Shown here one piece after another: positions 15,976 through 24,264 of a stretch of DNA of 58,619 nucleotides (the stretch's first letter is position 1; every line of letters begins with the position of its first letter). The translations under genes were made by a program, and so were the position numbers. The notes under the pieces are model-generated. The model was not told where the DNA came from. It made no database searches and saw only the letters and a list, made by a program, of their open reading frames with translations. The DNA comes from a virus: IMG/VR virus record IMGVR_UViG_3300010370_006650, positions 1 through 58,619 of that record. One strand, given 5' to 3'.

Positions 15976-18900
15976 TGCCTGATTTTTCAAAAAACTTATT
16001 TGATTTTTATCGTTTTTTGTCGCCGACCGACAGCATTGGAAAATTCGTGATAGATTCGAGAGTGGGTAATAAAAACGAAAAAGAAAGTAAGCCGATACCG
16101 CAAATAGCAGCAGATAAAATCAGACAAACTATTATCGAAAATTTTACGCCTGGTCTTACTGGTACGGGCACGGGACTCGTGAATATTAAAGATTTAATTG
16201 GTAAGCCTAAACCAAACGAGTCAGTAGGTGAAACACAAGAACAAATAATTCAAGCCATTAGAGGAAATTATAACGTAGTATATCAAGCGGCCGGCGCGCA
16301 GAAATCTGACATATTATACGCGGGTTATTTTGCGGACTATCCTAAACCAAACGCCCAAGCTAAAGAACAGCCTAAAACGAGTCCTGCGAAACCACCTGCT
16401 AGAACCGCGACAGGTAAACCCGCGAACCCGCCACCATCACCTCCCTCCGCGGATCCGCCGCCTCCGCCGAACGATAAACAGATAGAAAGAAACTATTGGG
16501 GAAATGTTTGCGATGAAGGTTCAGATAGTGGACCACCGATCGATTTTTCTGTCGTCTTTATGCGCGCTCCGATGTTGTCCAAAGCAGTGTGTAATACGGA
16601 TTTGATTCAATTGTATTTGACGGCTATGCCACCAATTTTTGCGAATCAATTAATGCCATATTGCGACGTCGAATTTCAGATACCCACGTTGTCTAAGCCT
16701 GACGAGGGTCCGATCAGAGTTAATAGACCATCGTTGTATAGATTTTTAATGGGGTCAGGCAGAGATATTTCTAACTTAACAGAAGCTGACAAGTCTATAG
16801 CGTCTATTTTACCAGCGAACGCTAAAAAGAAGAATATACCTGATAACAACAAGCAACAAACTTTTTTTGGTATGGAAATGTTTACTACGCCACAAACGCT
16901 TGTAAACATGGATACGCTTACTGTTAAAGGTGCCGAAAGGTTAGGTCAAACGAGAATTAATGACGCAAAGCCTTTTTTACCCCCGGCAACGCTCAAAGAC
17001 GTCGCGATTACAATACAAAATGCTGGAGCTAAAAACTACGGAAAGAGAACGGCATCCTTAAAACTACACGTTCACGATAGAAAACGTTTAGCTGAAATGG
17101 GGGAATTTCTCCGAGGTTCAGACGGATACAATAAAGCGCTTGTATGGATTACGTACGGCATGTTGGCTCCTCGCAATAGGGGCGAGTTTGATTCATACGC
17201 TAAATTTATAAACGAGAACATGCTTGTTCGTGATGCTTTTGTGATAACAAACACGCAATTTACTTTTACACAAGACGGTGGATGCGAAATTACGCTAACG
17301 CTAGCTGTTAAAGGTGGAGGTAGGGTAGAAACAACTCCGATTACTTTTGGTCCCGTTCAGGCAAAAAAGAAGGCACTAGAAAATATCATAACAAAAATAA
17401 GAGAAAACGCCGCGGCGTTCGGCGGCCAGCGTGATGAGAAATTAGGATTTACGCAGTCCGAGATAAGGATGGCGCAATTTATTTCATCGGCCGCCGAAGG
17501 TAACATTCCTACGTCGGAAGAAGAAAAGAAGAACTTTAACGACGCCGTTAAAAACATTAACGAGCAATTAAAAATCCAGTTAGGTCGCGGCCCCGATTTT
17601 AATTTGCAGATCGCTTTAGAGCTAGTAAAAGATTTACAAGACGCTATTAACAAAAAATCGAGTATCGGAAATGATGCTGCTCAATATGTTAGCTCAAAAG
17701 TGCTGGGCCTTGATGAAAAAAAAGACCCTTTTTTACCCGATGCAAGAAAAAACGATTCAGTCTTTCATTCAACGCTTCCATTGCAACCGCCTTTAAAAGA
17801 TTGGGTCGCTGAAGCAATAAAACGTGGACCATTAAAGTATTACGATGAGGCACTTTGTAAGACGCTACCGAGCGACCGAAGTAACTGCGTAAGTTTCGGA
17901 CGTGTTTTTAGCGCGTTGTGCATGCCTGCAATATTAAGAGGCATCGCAGAAGAGTTTAATTGGTCAGGGTTGCCTGACCTGAAAGAAGCCGGCAGTTGTC
18001 CATATGAAATTCAATTTATTTTTTATCAACTCAATAACCACTGTGGTCCTGCGAGTAGTCACAATATCGCAGAATTTCCTATGAGCATACCACTGTTCGT
18101 AGATGGATTCAAAAGACTGATAGAGTCGACGATCGGAGGCGACGCGATAGCATTAACACAAATGTTTTCTTTTATAAACGAACAACTTCAAGATCCGCGA
18201 CAACCAGGGTATGACAGAAGTTCTTTTTATAAAAGTTTTGACCCCAACGCGAAAGAACAACAAAAGCTAGAACCTAAGGAAGACGAGAATAAATACGCAG
18301 GACAGTTGAGGGATTGGGGGAACAAATACGGTGGCGACTTCGTAACGCCCGACTTAACTTTTGAAATGGAAGTTGGAGTAGGATCAAAAACAGGTGCGCC
18401 AGGCAGAAACGAAACGGCCCGCGATTTATTGACAAGTTTAACTAGTCGCGTAGGCGCAGGCTATACGGAACCAGTTTATCCAGAAGGCGACGTTGGTAAT
18501 AAAAAAACTATTATAAAATTTCACATATTCGATAGAACATGTAGCCCGTTAGACAAGGTAACAAGAGCTCTTCGATTGTCGTCTGACGGAACTTATTATT
18601 TAGTCTCTTCTGACTATGCGGGAGACACGAAGTTTTTAACGCACCTAGAAAATAGAAGCGGAGAGTTGCCTGAAGGGATTACAAAAGTAAACGAACAGTA
18701 CGTGTTTGGAGATCAAACGATTGCAGTCAATATTGGTCAAGGCAAAGAGGCTTTGATGGAATGGCTCGGACAGTTCGTGCCTCGAATCGTCGTCGGAACG
18801 GAAGGATCTTTGATTAGTCAAATATCGATACAGTCGAAGACTAGCGGGCTAGAAGGTCTTATCGCCATACAAGGAGGCGTTCAAAAAAGAACATCTGCGT

Positions 18901-19268
18901 TGGCGGACACAGGTTTATCGCAAAGACAATTTAACCTACCGATGGTGTTATATCCAGCGGACATGACGATGACCACTATGGGGTGTCCGCTGGCTTCGAT
19001 GGGACAACACTTTTTTGTTGATTTTAGCACCAATACGACGTTGGATAACGATTACGTCGTAAAGCAAGTTACTCATAATATAGCGCCCGGTAAATTTGAA
19101 ACGCAGTGGAACTTATCTTACTATGACGGTTACGGTCGAATGATTTCTGACAATGATATAACAAGTCAATTAAATGCTGCAGTAAAAGTGCTACAGGACG
19201 TGGATAAGGCGAAACAGACCGCTCCCTCTACCAATCCTGCAGGAAACAATCAGGGCACCAAAAAATAG
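15975..19268 (+). CDS. Large baseplate hub-type structural protein
   Basis: This 1097-residue protein starts at ATG 15975, overlapping the previous stop; an upstream TTG (15972) is less likely. A Pro-rich linker at about residues 135-170 (PPPSPPSADPPPPPN) separates an N-terminal part from the body. The body has a beta-rich region with LKLHVHDRKRLAEMGEFL near 370 and VITNTQFTFTQDGGCEITL near 430. Near residue 640 is a Cys-containing FGRVFSALCMPAI segment. The last ~150 residues have a hub-like look (VVKQVTHNIAPGKFETQWNL), reminiscent of gpD/VgrG-type end domains. It closes the tail module. Placement in the hub is inference from order and these motifs. Confidence 0.6.
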   Translation: MPDFSKNLFDFYRFLSPTDSIGKFVIDSRVGNKNEKESKPIPQIAADKIRQTIIENFTPGLTGTGTGLVNIKDLIGKPKPNESVGETQEQIIQAIRGNYNVVYQAAGAQKSDILYAGYFADYPKPNAQAKEQPKTSPAKPPARTATGKPANPPPSPPSADPPPPPNDKQIERNYWGNVCDEGSDSGPPIDFSVVFMRAPMLSKAVCNTDLIQLYLTAMPPIFANQLMPYCDVEFQIPTLSKPDEGPIRVNRPSLYRFLMGSGRDISNLTEADKSIASILPANAKKKNIPDNNKQQTFFGMEMFTTPQTLVNMDTLTVKGAERLGQTRINDAKPFLPPATLKDVAITIQNAGAKNYGKRTASLKLHVHDRKRLAEMGEFLRGSDGYNKALVWITYGMLAPRNRGEFDSYAKFINENMLVRDAFVITNTQFTFTQDGGCEITLTLAVKGGGRVETTPITFGPVQAKKKALENIITKIRENAAAFGGQRDEKLGFTQSEIRMAQFISSAAEGNIPTSEEEKKNFNDAVKNINEQLKIQLGRGPDFNLQIALELVKDLQDAINKKSSIGNDAAQYVSSKVLGLDEKKDPFLPDARKNDSVFHSTLPLQPPLKDWVAEAIKRGPLKYYDEALCKTLPSDRSNCVSFGRVFSALCMPAILRGIAEEFNWSGLPDLKEAGSCPYEIQFIFYQLNNHCGPASSHNIAEFPMSIPLFVDGFKRLIESTIGGDAIALTQMFSFINEQLQDPRQPGYDRSSFYKSFDPNAKEQQKLEPKEDENKYAGQLRDWGNKYGGDFVTPDLTFEMEVGVGSKTGAPGRNETARDLLTSLTSRVGAGYTEPVYPEGDVGNKKTIIKFHIFDRTCSPLDKVTRALRLSSDGTYYLVSSDYAGDTKFLTHLENRSGELPEGITKVNEQYVFGDQTIAVNIGQGKEALMEWLGQFVPRIVVGTEGSLISQISIQSKTSGLEGLIAIQGGVQKRTSALADTGLSQRQFNLPMVLYPADMTMTTMGCPLASMGQHFFVDFSTNTTLDNDYVVKQVTHNIAPGKFETQWNLSYYDGYGRMISDNDITSQLNAAVKVLQDVDKAKQTAPSTNPAGNNQGTKK

Positions 19269-19310
19269 CGTCATGATACAATAAAGCTATATGCGCTGTA
19301 TAGTTTTGAT

Positions 19311-20513
19311 GTGGAACCCTTCTGCATATCGTCGACGATTCTTGGTTCAGAAAAACACATGGTCGTTTCACAAGACGGTTTTACGACCCTGTCGAAGGCC
19401 CCAACAGACCTCTGGTTTTTAAATGGCGTTTTAGACCCGCTCAAACCGCTATGTCTCGATACACTACTAAAATTAAAAAATGTAGAAGTACCCACCAAAC
19501 CAGCAGAAAAGTGGACCAAGTCGATGTCGCTACTGACTTCAGGTTCGGCAGCGATACCGTGGTCGCAGACGATGCCCTCTGTCGCCTATAAGTCTTTTGT
19601 AAAGAGCCTTGTAAAATCCGTCGCTGAAACCATCGACGAGTTACCAAAGGATTATTATAAGAGTACCTGGTGTCCCGGTGGTCAACTGTTATGTAGTTTG
19701 AAGGCGGCGAAGGTCGATCCAAAGCTATATAGAGAGATCAGCGCTGAAATTGAGCGAGATTCAGGAGCGTTCGAGACGTTCAAGCCAGGTCCCGGTGGAT
19801 TTTTACCTCCTGTCGTGTACGATCGATTCGCGACGAGGACCGGTAGGTTGACGGTCGAAAGCGGACCAAATATCCTGACTCTTAAGAAAAAATATCGACA
19901 AATACTCAAGTCGACTTTTGCAGAAGGAGCCATTTGTTCCTTGGACTTCGGCGCCCTCGAAGCTCGAATTATTCTTGCAGAAAACGGAAAGGTAGCAACA
20001 GCACCAGACCTCTATAGTTCGTTGGCGACCGAACTATTTGGTGGAACGATCGATAGGGAAGCTGTCAAGATCGCTGTCATTAGCGAATTATACGGAGCTT
20101 CGAAGTCGGCTCTCGGTGCTCGTTTAGGAATTGGTAGTCATAAACTAGAGGAGTTCGTTACAAAAGTCAGGTCGTATTTCGGTACTGCCGAACTTCGCAA
20201 GCGCTTGAAAGAAGAATTCATAAAGACGGGTAAAATCAGAAATAAACACGGTAGATTTCTCGACCTCGACGATCCTCAGGATCACCTTTTCGTTAACACT
20301 TATGCTCAGAGCACGGGTGTCGATGTTTCGTTGCTAGGATTTAAGGCAGTCTTAGAGAAGTTGGGAACTGACGGTGTACGCCCCCTGTTCGTCCTTCACG
20401 ACGCGTTGATTCTCGACGTGAGAGAAGACAGATTGTCAGACGTAGAGGCGATTCGGTCGACGAGTGTGCCAGGATACGCTAACGAATTCCCGCTTAAGTT
20501 CGAAAGGCTTTGA
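19311..20513 (+). CDS. Small divergent family A DNA polymerase (polymerase domain only)
   Basis: This 400-residue protein carries family A signatures in order: RTGRLT near residue 176, motif A as DFGALEAR (Asp212), an O-helix R249---K253---I257---YG262, a QST-V motif near 333, and motif C as HDA (Asp364). Both catalytic Asp are present. The usual HDE is HDA, and the O-helix aromatic equivalent to E. coli F762 is Ile, so its properties may be unusual. Too little sequence is left for a normal 3'-5' exonuclease. The GTG at 19311 has no SD; ATG 19359 is an alternative. The frame is open further upstream and reads LYSFDVEP, with an exonuclease-like D-x-E, so the real start may be earlier. The window also encodes a C-family polymerase. 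Confidence 0.78.
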   Translation: MEPFCISSTILGSEKHMVVSQDGFTTLSKAPTDLWFLNGVLDPLKPLCLDTLLKLKNVEVPTKPAEKWTKSMSLLTSGSAAIPWSQTMPSVAYKSFVKSLVKSVAETIDELPKDYYKSTWCPGGQLLCSLKAAKVDPKLYREISAEIERDSGAFETFKPGPGGFLPPVVYDRFATRTGRLTVESGPNILTLKKKYRQILKSTFAEGAICSLDFGALEARIILAENGKVATAPDLYSSLATELFGGTIDREAVKIAVISELYGASKSALGARLGIGSHKLEEFVTKVRSYFGTAELRKRLKEEFIKTGKIRNKHGRFLDLDDPQDHLFVNTYAQSTGVDVSLLGFKAVLEKLGTDGVRPLFVLHDALILDVREDRLSDVEAIRSTSVPGYANEFPLKFERL

Positions 20514-20746
20514 TGAACGTCGGCGACTTAGTAACATTAACTTCGGTGCGACCAACAGTTCAGTTAGTCAACTTTGGACACGATCCGCCGGACAGTGGTA
20601 TTGTACAGTCAAACGAGCTGTGTATTGTGCTTGCCATCGAGGCTCCTGAAGCTTCGATCTGGGGTAAAATAAAGGTTTTAGGCAATCGAGGCAACATCGG
20701 TTGGGCTGAAGACGGTTTGTTTTTTGTCGTTGCAAAGTTTTGCTAA
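20513..20746 (+). CDS. Small hypothetical protein coupled to polymerase
   Basis: This 77-residue protein starts at ATG 20513, overlapping the polymerase stop (TGATG). It is beta-rich (VGDLVTLTS near the N-terminus, CIVLAIEAP in the middle, GNIGWAEDGLFFVVAKF at the end), compatible with a small SH3- or KOW-like barrel. No family was recognised. Translational coupling suggests use in the same setting as the polymerase. Confidence 0.55.
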   Translation: MNVGDLVTLTSVRPTVQLVNFGHDPPDSGIVQSNELCIVLAIEAPEASIWGKIKVLGNRGNIGWAEDGLFFVVAKFC

Positions 20747-20760
20747 ATTTTTTTTTTTTT
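20732..20760 (+). terminator. Weak hairpin plus 13-T tract
   Basis: GCAAAGTTTTGC (20732-20743), a very short palindrome overlapping the end of the small gene, is followed by an uninterrupted run of 13 T (20748-20760). The stem is weak for a terminator but the T-run is long and a promoter motif follows, so a transcription boundary here is plausible. Confidence 0.4.
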
Positions 20761-20770
20761 GAAAAAGCGT

Positions 20771-20778
20771 TATATTTA
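20771..20778 (+). promoter_or_regulatory. TATATTTA late-type promoter motif
   Basis: TATATTTA is 21 bases before ATG 20800 and just after the T-tract that may end the upstream transcript. It is the same octamer as before tail tube. Confidence 0.5.
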
Positions 20779-20799
20779 TCAAGTCACCCAGAGGGTAAC

Positions 20800-21333
20800 A
20801 TGAAGATTACAGCAACACAACTACGTAGAATTATCAAAGAAGAACTTGAAGCTGTTAACGAAGCCGTCGACTTCGGCGCTGCATTGTCTGCAGGATCCTT
20901 GGCCGGTGTAGGCCGCGCTTCCATTGTCGCTGCACTCTCGGCATTATCTGATGCAGATTTCAAGAAGTTGGAATTAGCCCTTCGCGAGGCCGGTTTCGCA
21001 AGAGAAGATTCGAAGCGCACCGGCGCGATAGCTGCCGTTGCGGGAAAAATGACCCCAGCTTCTATCTCTAAGAAGATCAACGCTTCTTTGTCGAGCTATA
21101 ACTGGTCGTGGGCCGGTGAATACGACTCCGATAAGCGCGATGCGGTTAACGCTGTTCTTGACAGCACACTTGGTGCCGGAACAGGCAAAAAGTTCGATGA
21201 TGCATTGTATTACTATAATGCAACGGACAAGAGCGATGCCTTCAGGAAGATGTCTCGTGCCGAAGCTGATCGTAAGTATAAGTCGGCGATGGAAACATTG
21301 GCACGAATTGCTGGCGATCTTGCGATGGCGTGA
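20800..21333 (+). CDS. Tagged small protein, LRRIIKEE-type N-terminus
   Basis: The start is ATG 20800, preceded by AGAGGG; an in-frame upstream start in the T-tract is unlikely. The 177-residue product begins MKITATQLRRIIKEEL, the clearest example of the N-terminal tag shared by about nine proteins here. The tag is followed by an Ala/Gly-rich stretch with AALSAGSLAGVGRASIVAAL and then a helical domain containing SWAGEYDSDKRDAVNAVL. No known family was recognised for the body. It is led by a late-type promoter motif and closed by a strong terminator, so it is probably a single-gene late transcript, perhaps a virion protein. Confidence 0.65.
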   Translation: MKITATQLRRIIKEELEAVNEAVDFGAALSAGSLAGVGRASIVAALSALSDADFKKLELALREAGFAREDSKRTGAIAAVAGKMTPASISKKINASLSSYNWSWAGEYDSDKRDAVNAVLDSTLGAGTGKKFDDALYYYNATDKSDAFRKMSRAEADRKYKSAMETLARIAGDLAMA

Positions 21334-21381
21334 TCTTGTAGTTCATCTACAAAAATTACCGAAAAACTTGGTGAACAATGG

Positions 21382-21410
21382 GGCCACAGTATAGTACTGT
21401 GGCCTTTATT
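21382..21410 (+). terminator. Rho-independent terminator
   Basis: A perfect 10-bp stem, GGCCACAGTA (21382-21391) with TACTGTGGCC (21395-21404), has a 3-base loop and is followed by TTTATT. It lies 49 bases after the tagged gene and before the GIY-YIG endonuclease. Confidence 0.88.
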
Positions 21411-21455
21411 AATTTAAAAATACGATATAGTTATTTCCTGGAGGTTTAATCCATC

Positions 21456-22370
21456 ATGGAAGTAAAATATGTCGTATACTGTTATAGTTGCCATTGTAGC
21501 CTTTGTCAAGGAAAAGACATTTATGTTGGTAAGTCAAAGTATGGATTAGAAAATAGGCACAAAGGTCACGTAAAATGTGCTAAAAGAATTTTATCGGGTG
21601 AAGGTAAGCCCAAAGATATTAAATTCGATTATTTTCTTGCCAAACACGGAATTGAAAATTGTCATATTAGAGAGTTGAAAACATTTCTCACCGAAGAAGA
21701 GATGAATGATGGAGAAATTTTTTTAATTCAAGAAATGAAAACAGACATTTCATTTGGTGGAATGAATTTTGATATTGGCGGGAAAGGAGGTCGAAAAAAA
21801 GGACGTTATAAAATGTCTCAACAGGCTAAAGAAAATTTGAGCATATCGTTAAAACAATATTACTCTCACAATAGCTTTACCCAAGCTGCTAAAGATCATC
21901 TTTCAAATTTGGCAAAAAAAAGACATGAAGATGATCCTGAACTAGGAAAGAGAATAAATCATTCATCATGGGAGACGATTAAGAAAAAATGTCTTGAAGA
22001 TGAAGAATATAATGAAGCATTCAAAAAAATGCAACTTGAAAAAGCGAACAAGGGTGGTCAAGCTTTTTTAAAAAAATTAGAAGATGAAAATTTTAAACAA
22101 GATTATTGCGAAAAAGTAAGTGAAGCAGTTTCTACGTGGTGTGAAGAAAACAAAGAAAAAGTTAAGCAAAGAGCAAAAAAAATAGCAGAGAATAGATCTG
22201 CTAATGGAAAATGGATTGAATCGATTAGAGAAGCTAACAAAAAAGTTACAAAAGAAGAGTACACAAAAAGAGTAGAAAAGGGTTGGGAAACGCGTAGGAA
22301 AAATCTTTTGAACAAATTAAAAGATTCTGATGATAATCAAGAAAATGAAACAGAGACAACTAACTCCTGA
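21456..22370 (+). CDS. GIY-YIG homing endonuclease
   Basis: This 304-residue protein has a GIY-YIG type N-terminal domain: VVYCYSC at residues 5-11 stands for GIY, YVGKSK near 25 for YIG, an Arg near 33, and the Glu of GEIFLIQEM near 89. It is followed by a GG-rich linker (IGGKGGRKKGRYKMS) and repeated NUMOD-like DNA-binding helices. The C-terminal third is very Lys/Glu-rich. The gene is markedly AT-rich compared with neighbours, consistent with a mobile origin. SD TGGAGG lies 12 bases upstream of the ATG. It sits after a terminator and its 3' end overlaps the HD gene by 26 bases, so it probably inserted just upstream of that gene. Confidence 0.8.
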   Translation: MEVKYVVYCYSCHCSLCQGKDIYVGKSKYGLENRHKGHVKCAKRILSGEGKPKDIKFDYFLAKHGIENCHIRELKTFLTEEEMNDGEIFLIQEMKTDISFGGMNFDIGGKGGRKKGRYKMSQQAKENLSISLKQYYSHNSFTQAAKDHLSNLAKKRHEDDPELGKRINHSSWETIKKKCLEDEEYNEAFKKMQLEKANKGGQAFLKKLEDENFKQDYCEKVSEAVSTWCEENKEKVKQRAKKIAENRSANGKWIESIREANKKVTKEEYTKRVEKGWETRRKNLLNKLKDSDDNQENETETTNS

Positions 22371-22938
22371 AGAAATTGCTGCGAATTTTGATAAATTTAG
22401 ATCACTATGCGAGAAGCTTGGTGACCGATCACAATCAGCATTAAATCTTGTGGATTCTTTGGGAGAGCGTCTTGCAATTTGTCCTGCCTCGTCCAGACTA
22501 GATTTTCATAATTGCATGGTTGGTGGATTAGTCGACCATTCGCTGCGTGTTCTTTCGAATGCGATGAAGCTGTGCAAGGCATTTGGCTGGGAAGTTCCAA
22601 AGGATTCCCTAATCATTGGGTGTTTGTTTCACGACCTCGGCAAGGTCGGCGATCACGAGCAAGATTATTATCTTCCTCAGGATTCTGACTGGCATCGAGA
22701 GAAGCTTGGCGAGATGTACAAGTACAATCGCGATATGCAGTATATGACTGTTCCTGATCGCGGAGTTTGGTTGTGCCAACACTTTGGACTGAAACTAACC
22801 CAAGACGAGTGGTTGGCCATCAAACTAAACGATGGACAATACGCAGACGAAAATGCTCCCTACAAGATGAAGGAGCCGAGGCTAGTCGACATCGTGCACA
22901 CGGCAGACCTTATTTCTACGAAGCAAGAAAAGGAATGA
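22345..22938 (+). CDS. HD-domain phosphohydrolase
   Basis: The 197-residue protein (start taken at ATG 22345; ATG 22330 is also in frame) has an HD motif set: His of VDHSLRVLSNA near residue 56, HD in FHDLGKVGDHE near 90, and a terminal Asp in VHTADLIS near 187. HD proteins hydrolyse phosphate esters of nucleotides or nucleic acids. The substrate cannot be read from the sequence, but next to replication genes a nucleotidase or phosphodiesterase role is likely. No good SD is visible; the 5' end overlaps the GIY-YIG gene by 26 bases, so that insertion may have altered its translation. Confidence 0.72.
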   Translation: MKQRQLTPEEIAANFDKFRSLCEKLGDRSQSALNLVDSLGERLAICPASSRLDFHNCMVGGLVDHSLRVLSNAMKLCKAFGWEVPKDSLIIGCLFHDLGKVGDHEQDYYLPQDSDWHREKLGEMYKYNRDMQYMTVPDRGVWLCQHFGLKLTQDEWLAIKLNDGQYADENAPYKMKEPRLVDIVHTADLISTKQEKE

Positions 22939-22954
22939 CGCCATACTTAAATCT

Positions 22955-23215
22955 ATGAGCGTATTATTACGTCGGTACATTAGATCGATTATTCTTGAGA
23001 TCGAGGGTAACGCCCACGTACCAAACCAGATGCCAGGTACAAAAAAGCCAGGCGATAATGATAAGGACGAGGATGAGGTCGAGGAATTGGGCGAGTTCAG
23101 CGGCGCAGGAGCGATCGCTGGTTTTGCAGCGCCGCTTGGATACGCTGGTAAAGACGCCGAAGGTCCAGGTGCTAAGGGCGAACGCGACAAGCGTAAAAAG
23201 CCAGGTTGGCGCTGA
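22955..23215 (+). CDS. Small tagged protein with Gly/Ala-rich centre
   Basis: This 86-residue protein begins MSVLLRRYIRSIILEIEGN, a variant of the recurrent LRxII-EE tag. The middle is acidic (DNDKDEDEVEELGEF) and is followed by SGAGAIAGFAAPLGYAGKDAEGP and a basic end. I have the impression that similar small proteins occur in other large phages but cannot name a family. It sits just before the SSB leader. Role unknown; could be a minor virion protein by the tag. Confidence 0.55.
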   Translation: MSVLLRRYIRSIILEIEGNAHVPNQMPGTKKPGDNDKDEDEVEELGEFSGAGAIAGFAAPLGYAGKDAEGPGAKGERDKRKKPGWR

Positions 23216-23224
23216 AAAGAAACC

Positions 23225-23254
23225 TTGAACAGTCAAAAAGTTTTGTGGTAGGGT
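23225..23254 (+). promoter_or_regulatory. Possible promoter for SSB
   Basis: TTGAAC (23225-23230) lies 18 bases from TAGGGT (23249-23254). The match to sigma70 is moderate, and it overlaps the 5' arm of the hairpin that follows. Confidence 0.3.
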
Positions 23255-23293
23255 AGAAATACCTGCACGGTGCAGGGTGATATTCCTACCACA
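23244..23293 (+). promoter_or_regulatory. Nested hairpin in the SSB leader
   Basis: An outer 9-bp stem TGTGGTAGG (23244-23252) pairs with CCTACCACA (23285-23293). Inside it is a second perfect dyad, CCTGCAC and GTGCAGG (23262-23276), with a 1-base centre, which as RNA would be a 5-bp stem with a 5-base loop. The structure ends 39 bases before the SSB ATG; a purine-rich tract with GGAAAAGGATAAGGAAAA lies between. T4 gp32 represses its own mRNA by binding a structured leader, so an autoregulatory site is a reasonable guess. Confidence 0.5.
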
Positions 23294-23332
23294 GGTTAGG
23301 AATAGGAAACGGAAAAGGATAAGGAAAATATT

Positions 23333-24178
23333 ATGGCAATTGATCTAGAAGCAATTAAGCGTCGTGTTGCAGAGCTTTCGGGTGTGAAGAAGACGTCGTC
23401 GGTCCAGTTGTGGAAGCCGAGTCTTGGCGAGCACAAGATTCGATGTCTACCATGGAAGAACGCGCCAGATGGGCAACCCTTCATGGAGAGATGGTTCTAT
23501 TACATTGGCGATAATGCTGGTATCTTGGCTCCCAACCAATTTGGCAAGCCTGATCCAATCAACGAGTTGATTCGTAAGCTATATAGCAGCGGTAAGCCCG
23601 ATGATAGGGTTCTAGCCAAGAAGCTACAACCAAAGATGCGATGCTACGCTCCAGTTATCGTCCGTGGAGAAGAGGACAAAGGCGTCCAAATTTGGAGCTT
23701 CGGTAAGTTGGTTTATCAGCGTATGCTTGGATTCTTCCTCGACGAGGAGGTCGGTGATATTCTCTCCCCAACGGAGGGTTTCGATCTAAAGGTGTCGATT
23801 ACGAAGCAACCAGGCAAGCAGTTTAACGATACGACAGTCGACCCAGCTCGTCGTCCAACGAAGCTACACGAGGATTCGAAGGTCGCCGAACAATGGCTTA
23901 ATTCGATTCCAAATCTTGACGATATGTATCGTCTAAAGTCGACGCAAGAGATCGAGACTGTTCTCAATAACTGGTTGAGCGGTGGCACGTCCGAAGAGAT
24001 GGCAACGCCTCCAACGACGAGAGGTCCAGCTCCAGCTGATGCGCTTGATGATTTGGTCGCTGAGGTTAAGGCTTCAGCACCAGAGAAGAAGAAGGTCAAG
24101 AAGACCGAGGACGAGGCACCTGTTAAGAAGCAATCGCTAGACGATGCTTTCGCTGACCTAATGGGCGACGACGACTGA
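23333..24178 (+). CDS. Single-stranded DNA-binding protein (gp32-like)
   Basis: This 281-residue protein has gp32 architecture: a basic N-terminal helix (LEAIKRRVAELSG), an OB-fold core with IRCLPWKN, ERWFYYIGDN and IVRGEEDKGVQIWSFGKLVY, then a Pro/Ala/Lys-rich linker and an acidic tail ending DDAFADLMGDDD that would contact partner proteins. The zinc ligands of T4 gp32 are not apparent: the region around NQFGKPDP lacks Cys. The product coats single strands in replication and recombination. It has its own structured leader and a terminator right after, so it is a monocistronic, probably highly expressed unit. It directly precedes uvsX. Confidence 0.85.
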   Translation: MAIDLEAIKRRVAELSGVKKTSSVQLWKPSLGEHKIRCLPWKNAPDGQPFMERWFYYIGDNAGILAPNQFGKPDPINELIRKLYSSGKPDDRVLAKKLQPKMRCYAPVIVRGEEDKGVQIWSFGKLVYQRMLGFFLDEEVGDILSPTEGFDLKVSITKQPGKQFNDTTVDPARRPTKLHEDSKVAEQWLNSIPNLDDMYRLKSTQEIETVLNNWLSGGTSEEMATPPTTRGPAPADALDDLVAEVKASAPEKKKVKKTEDEAPVKKQSLDDAFADLMGDDD

Positions 24179-24200
24179 CGTCGTTGTCTGTTGATCAAAG

Positions 24201-24231
24201 CGCCGGAAATCAAATAGGTTTCCGGCGTTTG
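24201..24231 (+). terminator. Rho-independent terminator after SSB
   Basis: CGCCGGAAA (24201-24209) pairs with TTTCCGGCG (24219-24227) around a 9-base loop and is followed by TTTG. The stem can extend by CAAA-TTTG around a bulged G. Confidence 0.85.
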
Positions 24232-24264
24232 TACTATTAGAGCTTGATGGGGATAATAACTGTT

